From positions 34,188,306-34,252,305 of the forward strand of contig NC_030851.1 in the NCBI RefSeq assembly GCF_000208745.1: a stretch of DNA of 64,000 nt, written 5' to 3'. This DNA comes from Theobroma cacao (Eukaryota > Streptophyta > Magnoliopsida > Malvales > Malvaceae). This document shows, piece after piece, positions 58,075-64,000 of this stretch. Under the pieces are notes generated by a model. That model had not been told where the DNA came from, did not search any database, and saw only the letters and a program-made list of their open reading frames with translations. Both the position numbers and the translations under genes were made by a program. Positions within the stretch are counted from its first letter, which is position 1. The number at the start of each line of letters is the position of its first letter.

Positions 58075-58454
58075 TATTTCCAACGGAATTTTTTAATGGA
58101 ATGTTCCGTTGGAAAATTTCCATTAGTAACAGCTTTTTTCAATGGAAAATTCCGTTGAAAACGTTAGCGGGCTTTCAAATTTTTTTGGGTCCTTAAACTT
58201 TCCAATAGATAATTTTCCGTTGGAAAATTGCAACGGAAATCTGTTGAAAATTCCGTTGGAAAATTTGGTGGGAGAAATTTTTTTTGGTGCTAAAAAATTC
58301 TCCAATGGATTTTCAACGGAAATATTCCGTTGGTATATTTCCGTTGAAAATTTGTCGGAAATCGGTCGGAAAAAATAACAACATTTTTTGTTAAAATTCC
58401 GTTGGAAATCTAACGGAATTTTTTCTGTAAGAAAAAATCTGTTTTCTTGTGGTG
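58075..58454. repeat. Right subterminal and terminal repeats of the CACTA element
   Basis: At least ten copies of TTCCGTTGGAAA-like and complementary motifs, then TTTTCTTGTGGTG at 58442-58454. They mirror 44545-45060. Confidence 0.82.
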
Positions 58455-58599
58455 AAATACACTGAAATATAATACAACTTTGAATAAAGAAACGTTGTTT
58501 TACAATTTGTTTCCATAATTGAATTTATTCTCAATCGTTTTTATTAGTGGTACTACATCAATTTTCTTTTACAATTTTACAAATTTCTTTTGCAATGGG

Positions 58600-58845
58600 A
58601 TGATCCTAGGTTGAATTTCGAGTTTCTGTTGTACAGTGACGAAACAAGACTGATTTATGGTTTTTGGGGGTGATCCTGATGGTAACCAGGCCTTGAGTAG
58701 CTCTTGTTTACATGTGGAACAAATCATGATAGGGTTTTCTTGAATCCTGTTGATATTTTTATGTTTTGCTACCACGCCTGGATAGTACTTTTTGTAAATC
58801 ATTCATCAGTAATGAAACCATTACAAATACTTTTCAAAAAAAAAA
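58600..58845 (+). mobile_element. 5'-truncated LINE 3' end
   Basis: A non-coding segment ends in TTTGTAAATCATTCATCAGT, AATGAAACCATTAC, CTTTTC and about ten A, the form of plant L1-type tails. The left edge and target duplication were not found. Confidence 0.45.
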
Positions 58846-58854
58846 TTTATCTCA

Positions 58855-61446
58855 TATCAATTAAAATAGTATAGTACAAAATGTTGCAAGTAGTTCAAGT
58901 AGATGGATTATACAATAATTTTTTTTAACATAATACTTAAAAAAAATTCTTACACTATTTAATAAAATTCAAATAAGTTCTTATTTTTTTATTATATTCA
59001 ATCAAATTTTTATATTTTTATTTTACATCAAATAAATCTTTATAGCTAATAGTTAACAAATTATTATTAGTTACAATGTCACTTGTCATTAAATGTTTCT
59101 TGATGTTGAGTTTTTTTCTAAAAAAAATCACATTACATTGACGTAACATACTGACATATCATAATGAATAATAACATAACATTTTGATATGGCATAATGA
59201 CATAATCACATGATATTTTTCACCTTCTACATCACTATATGGATATAAAATGATAAATGATATTTTGATTAATGACCAAGAGCGGATGGTAGTATATTTA
59301 TGGGCCCTCAAAATTTTTACTATATACTTGCTACATTGTCAAGAACATTTTCTAACTTTTGATAAATTAATTGATTGAATGATGCTCAAAGTTGGGCACC
59401 ATAGTCTGTCCTTTCAAATTAAGGGATCTAGGACTTAAAGCTTGTAATATAATTTTTATTGGTCTTTGATCATCCTCCTTTTTAGTTCTCATTTAAGGAA
59501 TTAAACAGTATATAGTTGAATAAATTATTCTTGACTTTGTGGATACAGTATATAATTTGATCATGAACGGTCATAGATAATTGTGTTCTAATAGTTATTT
59601 TACATTATGCTTGTCGTGTAACATATTGATGTTAGTGAACATGATATATGATTTGTTGGAAGACAATTTTTTGTAATTTTGTTAGAGTACCCCTTTCTCA
59701 ATGCTATATGGTATTTGTTTATATGAAGTCTTCTTTGTCTTTGGCCCCCAAACAAAATTGATTAACTCTGTCTCTACAAATGATAATTACTTATCAACCG
59801 TTAGTTATAAAAACATATTTAATCAAAAATAAAAGTATAAGAATTTAATTAATTATAATAAAAGAATAAATGTTTATTTGAATTTTTTTGAATGATTCAT
59901 TAACTTTTTTAAACATTATGTCATTGATTTTCAAGTAAGAATACATTTGTACTATCAAGTAAGAATACATTTGTACTATCAAGTAACTATCTATATATGA
60001 GATAATTATTACAATTAGTACAACAAATCAATGAACAAAATAAACTAAAATTTATATACTTAGAAAAATATTTAACAGAAAATTGAATCAAATTCACATG
60101 TAACGTATATTATAGCAATAACAAAAAAAAGTATAGCTCGTAGGTGACAATAAAGTGAAAAGAGAGAATTTCAATAAGTAACAAACTAAATTTTTAATTT
60201 TTAGAAGGTTATAAATGCGATTAATAAAACATCACTATAAATACATGTAAAAAATTCTTTAAACTCAGAACGTAATATATACCCTTAATGAAAAGAAATT
60301 ACTAAAACTTGTCAAGTTAAAATGTAAAAGTGAAGATGAAACTTATTATTTGACTCTCTTCTTAATTAACTTGACAAATAATTTTAGTGGTGTCAACATA
60401 AGAAATATACTATTTTTTTTATTAATACATATATTTTATATATATTATTCATATTCAAAAGTTGAGTGGGATCAATTAACCCCACTCATCATAACATTCC
60501 ATTCTAGAGATTTTCTACTGCCAATTTTTGGTTTTTTGGATGATGCTTGCTTAACATGATATTAGAATCCAAAATTTTCATGGTTTTTTTTTTTTTTTAA
60601 AGTTTGACGTGTTTGTCCACTCTACTTTGTTGCCCTTGAGAAACTTTGCAGTTAATATACACTAGAGTTATACCCCGTGTGTTGCACGGACCAAAAATCC
60701 ACTTGTCAAAAGATGGAAAACCCAACAAACCTATAATAAAACCCCTCTGACTCCCAACCCATCACATGTCAAGCACCTTCCTAGAGTTTTAAAACTCCTT
60801 CTTCAAGTCTCGGCATGAATACCCTCTTAACTGACACGAGATAAAATGAGAAGAGTTTTCTTTCAAGTATGTAATAGATATAGTACAATTATCGTTCTCT
60901 CCAGAGGCATGAAACAAAATAAAAAGTTGAGCAATGAGATGGTCGTTTTCCGTTTTCGTTGTTTCAATTCCCAGCTGCCTGGAAAACAAAATCCAGTTAA
61001 ACTCCCGGGGCAATAATCCTGTTATATATTATCCCTCTTTGCTATACAGGGTACCCCCTACCTTGCTTCTCCCCAGAGCTCTAACTAATTGCTAATAGCC
61101 AGCCTTCGTTTACACGCTATGGCAGGTACCGCGTGAAGCATAAGCTAACCTTATAACATAATTATACACCAACAGCTAGGGGAAAAAATTTTGTTTATTG
61201 ACGACTTTGACTTTTTTTTTTGTAATAATTTAATCAAGTGGTTTGGATAACTTATAGTATTACTTCCGTCCCAAAAATTTTATCATATTTTGAATTTTTT
61301 GTTGGTCAAAAATTTTTAAATTTGACTTCTTATATAATTGGAGCGGAGAGATTGAAAATTTACATTCTAAAAAGCTTTATCGAAGTTATCTGTTGGAGAG
61401 AGACTTGCATATATATTAAGTGATGTAGCTGTCTTGCTACCAGGTC
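58855..61446. other. Intergenic spacer upstream of the BAHD pseudogene
   Basis: No gene recognised. Two 24-bp direct repeats around AGTAAGAATACATTTGTACT occur near 59935-59983. A palindromic motif CCCCGTGTGTTGCACGG at 60674-60690 resembles sequence near 594 and is common in plant transposon ends. Confidence 0.5.
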
Positions 61447-61454
61447 TATATAAG
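61447..61454 (+). promoter_or_regulatory. TATA box of the BAHD pseudogene
   Basis: TATATAAG, 61 bases before ATG 61508. Closer to the ATG than in the three intact copies, but the promoter itself is undamaged. Confidence 0.55.
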
Positions 61455-61507
61455 TGCAGTAGCCTTGGGCAACAGGGCCTTATTCACGATTTAACATAGG
61501 CCAAAAC

Positions 61508-62801
61508 ATGAAGCTCGAGGTTGAAGTCATATCCGAAGAGATTATCAAGCCATCCTCCCCAACCCCTCATCAATTTTGCCATTATCAACTCTCTTCACTT
61601 GATCAATTAGCACCCCAAGTTTATAACCATCTGGTCCTGTTCTTCCCGACTAGAAGCGATGTCCAAATCGACAAGATCAAAAATACTCTTGACCACCTTA
61701 AGCTGTCCGTATCCAATGCCTTAACCTATTTCTACCCTATAGCTGGACGCATTAAAGATGACTTGTTCGTAGACTGCAATGATGAGGGAATCCCCTTTAA
61801 GGAAGCCCAAGTCAAGTGCCAACTTTCATAGTTTCTACAAAATCCAGTCCCTAGAGAACTCAACAAATTGTTTCCTTTTGCCCTTAATGATGCTGTGGAA
61901 CTGCCAATGGGAATCCAATTCAACACTTTTGATTTTGGAGGAATAGGAATTGGCTTGTGTATTTCTCACAAAATTGGAGATGCCCTATCATACTTTACGT
62001 TTCTGAATACTTGGGCAGCCATTGCTCGTGGGGATCAGAAGAATGTAGTGTCACCAGAATTTCTATCAGCTGTGCTCTTCCCCCCACGGATCATGTCATC
62101 ACTACCTGAACCAGAGGTTGACACAAATAAAAAAGCATAGCGACAAAAAGGTTTGTGTTTAGTGCCTCTAAAATAGAGGAAATTAGAGAAAAATATGCTG
62201 ACAGCAGAAGCTTAGGACACCAAAAACGCCCTTAACGTATTGAGGCCCTGTCAGCTTTCATATGGAGCTGTTTCATTGCCACCATTAAGGAAAAATCAAA
62301 CCCCGACAACTTCTACATGATTATTCATACAGTAAACTTACGCACAAGATTTGAGCCGGCGCTGCCTCAACAATCTTTGGAAATATTTACCGACTCGCAA
62401 TAACTGTTCCATCTATGGACACGGAAAGAGATTGTTATAGTAATCTTGTTAGCCAGATGAGAGACTCTATAAGAAAAATCGACAAAGAATACGTGAGGAA
62501 ACTTCAAGTTGGAGAGGATTTATTTGACTCCATCAACGAAGTAAATGAAAGTTCAAATAAGGAAGAGACGGTTCCCTTTGTCTTCACTAGTTTATGCAGG
62601 TTTCCTGCATACGAAGCTGATTTTGGTTGGGGGAAACCTATATGGGTCAGTTCTGCTAGCTTGACTACCAAGAATCTAGTTGTTTTTATGGACACTGCAT
62701 CTGGTGATGGCATAGAGGCTTGGATTAATCTAAAGGAGGAAGACATAGCTGTATTTGGAAGCGACAAGGAACTTTTGCTTGCAACACTTAAAAGCTGCTA
62801 A
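61508..62801 (+). pseudogene. BAHD acyltransferase pseudogene (fourth copy)
   Basis: Closest to gene 3: identical first 20 bases from the ATG and the same C-terminal SC. Damage relative to gene 3: a TAG at 61829-61831 where gene 3 has D; a frame change within 62121-62137; a TAA at 62233-62235 where gene 3 has S; and one missing T within 62375-62378 that returns the frame. The catalytic HKIGD (61967-61981) and DFGWG (62619-62633) are still encoded. Product if translated would stop at 107 aa. Few lesions, so it died recently in comparison with the transposons. A sequencing error could explain one lesion but not all four. Confidence 0.9.
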
Positions 62802-63159
62802 ATAAGATAACTGCCCTCAATAATTTTTCTTCTCTTTTCCCGCCTTCTCCCATTAATTCTACTTTCTTTTTTCCTGATGGGTACAGGGTTCTTTTTGTTA
62901 TTAATGGTTGGATATCCCCTTTCGTTATTTTTCTAATTGCCCTATAAGTATGAATTTCAATTTTACATTTTAAATTAAATTTTAATCTAGAAATTTACCA
63001 CTTTTTTATTGAAAGTAATTTCCCTAAGTTTTATCTTTAAAGGAAAATTACATTTACTACGTACATTATAGGAAAAACAAGCTTTATCAGTATTATCTTA
63101 TCTTCAATGCTTAAGCAAAGGTATCCTTGATCAGAGCTGTTTTTTGTTTCTTTTATTAT
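62802..63159. other. Spacer between the BAHD pseudogene and the LINE remnant
   Basis: Contains the presumed 3' UTR of the pseudogene. Nothing else recognised. Confidence 0.5.
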
Positions 63160-64000
63160 GAAGATCTTATCATGGATTGCCCGGGGACTCTATACATCAT
63201 CCAAATGCAGCATTCTGAGGAAGCTTATTTTGAAACACAAGGCGGAAATGCTATTAATTCAAGCAAAGAAGCTTGAAAGGCTATGCAAGATTCAGATGAG
63301 TAACTTGAGTGTAACAAATGATTAGGAATGGTTTTTGGGCCCGTTAAATGGCTCTTCATGGGGCTTGTTATGTATTTGGAATAATAAAAAATGGTGGAGC
63401 AGCATCTTCAAGTTTGTTATTTCAAACTTTGCAAAATTATATGCTGTTAAGCGCTTGTGGTCAATTAGAAATCACTCATTATCATTTTTGTGGATTTTGA
63501 TTGGTTGGTGGAATTTATCTTGTCTGGATTGTGGTTCCTTTTATGTTTACTTTATTGTGATCTTTTGGGTTACAGGTGCTGTGGAGTGTTTTTATGAGAT
63601 TTTACAAGGTCATCTTTTGTGTATATGATGTAGCATTAGGAATCTCCTGATGTATAGATATAGATTTTTGATTGGGTTTATCTATGAGATTGGGAATTAT
63701 ACCTTTATTTTGGGTGAGAGGCATTCATATCAAATTCAGGGACTTGTTTTATAAGTATTTTGACGGGGTGATATCTCTTCCTCCAATGAAATTCTATTTT
63801 TTTTTTTAAAAATTCACTCATTATCGAGTCTGACTCATTAATTGTTACCACTTGGCTCTTGAATCCAATAAAGTGACCTTGGAAACTTTGGAGAACTTTC
63901 CAATTGATTGATGAGCTGTGTGAGATCATTGGTTGTATCTTCTTTTGGCACACCCTTTGGGATGTTAAGTGCTAACCACTGTGCTGTCACGTTTGCAAAG
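63160..64000 (+). pseudogene. LINE (L1-type) ORF2 remnant, endonuclease start and RNase H end
   Basis: The block KILSWIARGLYTSSKCSILRK (as encoded from about 63162) matches the start of plant L1 ORF2, where the AP endonuclease begins K-I-L-S-W-N-x-R-G-L; the N is replaced by I. A GLLCIWN block follows near 63364. After about 63650 the sequence resembles the 3' RNase H part (IDELCEIIGCIFFWHT near 63907, then after a frameshift ANHCAVTFAK at the window edge). The RT in between is missing, so an internal deletion is likely. It continues past the window. Confidence 0.6.

Larger units (their letters stand above)
44545..58454 (-). mobile_element. CACTA (En/Spm) DNA transposon, about 13.9 kb with nested insertions
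   Basis: The left end reads CACAACAAAAAAAAG. The right end read from the other strand is CACCACAAGAAAACAG. Both are one or two changes from the usual CACTACAAGAAAA. Repeats of TTCCGTTGGAAA and its complement crowd both ends, as the subterminal repeats of CACTA elements do. A TNP2-type transposase and a TnpA-like gene lie inside on the minus strand. Outside are AAG (left) and AAA (right), an imperfect 3-bp duplication. Age and inserted LTR material explain the length. Confidence 0.8.

Noticed and set aside
60674..60690. CCCCGTGTGTTGCACGG as a Helitron end
   Set aside because: The motif is common near plant transposon ends, but no TC start with a CTRR hairpin end was found.
1..64000. Prokaryotic-style systems, CRISPR arrays, tRNA or rRNA genes
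   Set aside because: None of the sequence patterns is present; all repeats seen are transposon repeats or microsatellites.

Overview
The window is nuclear DNA from a flowering plant, most likely a eudicot. It is AT-rich, has long non-coding spacers, and is dominated by degraded plant transposable elements (Ty1/copia, Athila-type and chromovirus-type Ty3/gypsy, CACTA, TRIM and LINE). The only genes that look like working host genes are three intact, intronless BAHD acyltransferases, all on the plus strand. A fourth, broken copy lies near the right end. Two long N runs and one single N mark assembly gaps. I do not name the species.

Layout: 1-14.8 kb is the host-gene part. Three BAHD genes (5288-6583, 10659-11948, 13466-14764) each have a TATA box about 90-110 bp before the start codon. 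They form a tandem cluster of the clade that includes vinorine synthase and salutaridinol 7-O-acetyltransferase, so they probably acylate a specialised metabolite in the cytosol; the substrate cannot be read from sequence. The fourth copy (61508-62801) keeps the catalytic motifs but carries two stop codons and two frameshifts. It shares its opening with the third gene, so a stretch of about 46 kb, made largely of transposons, now separates two former neighbours.

15.0-19.6 kb is a complete but dead copia element with short 161-bp LTRs. 19.9-20.7 kb is an LTR-like fragment with hairpin repeats. 20.7-31.5 kb is an Athila-type gypsy element with a tRNA-Asp-like primer site, gag, protease, RT, RNase H and integrase. 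Behind pol it has an extra ORF of the 'putative plant transposon protein' type, preceded by what looks like its own promoter and a leader intron. 32.4-41.6 kb is a nest: a TRIM LTR, a plus-strand chromovirus fragment split by a 1661-bp solo LTR, a tail-to-tail inverted pair of about 0.77-kb chromovirus LTRs (one holding a 978-bp insert), and a minus-strand chromodomain fragment split by another solo LTR. Both solo LTRs have perfect 5-bp target duplications, and removing them restores the interrupted reading frames. 43.7-44.5 kb is an inverted-repeat element. 44.5-58.5 kb is a CACTA transposon with degenerate CAC ends, subterminal repeats at both sides, a decayed TNP2 transposase and a second TnpA-like gene on the minus strand, a 70-bp tandem array and a nested LTR-like block. 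LINE remnants occur at about 2.1, 3.5, 58.7 and 63.2-64.0 kb.

None of the transposon genes is intact. Their stop codons are mostly of the kind produced by C-to-T or G-to-A change, which fits long-term cytosine methylation. No tRNA, rRNA, CRISPR or prokaryotic feature was seen.
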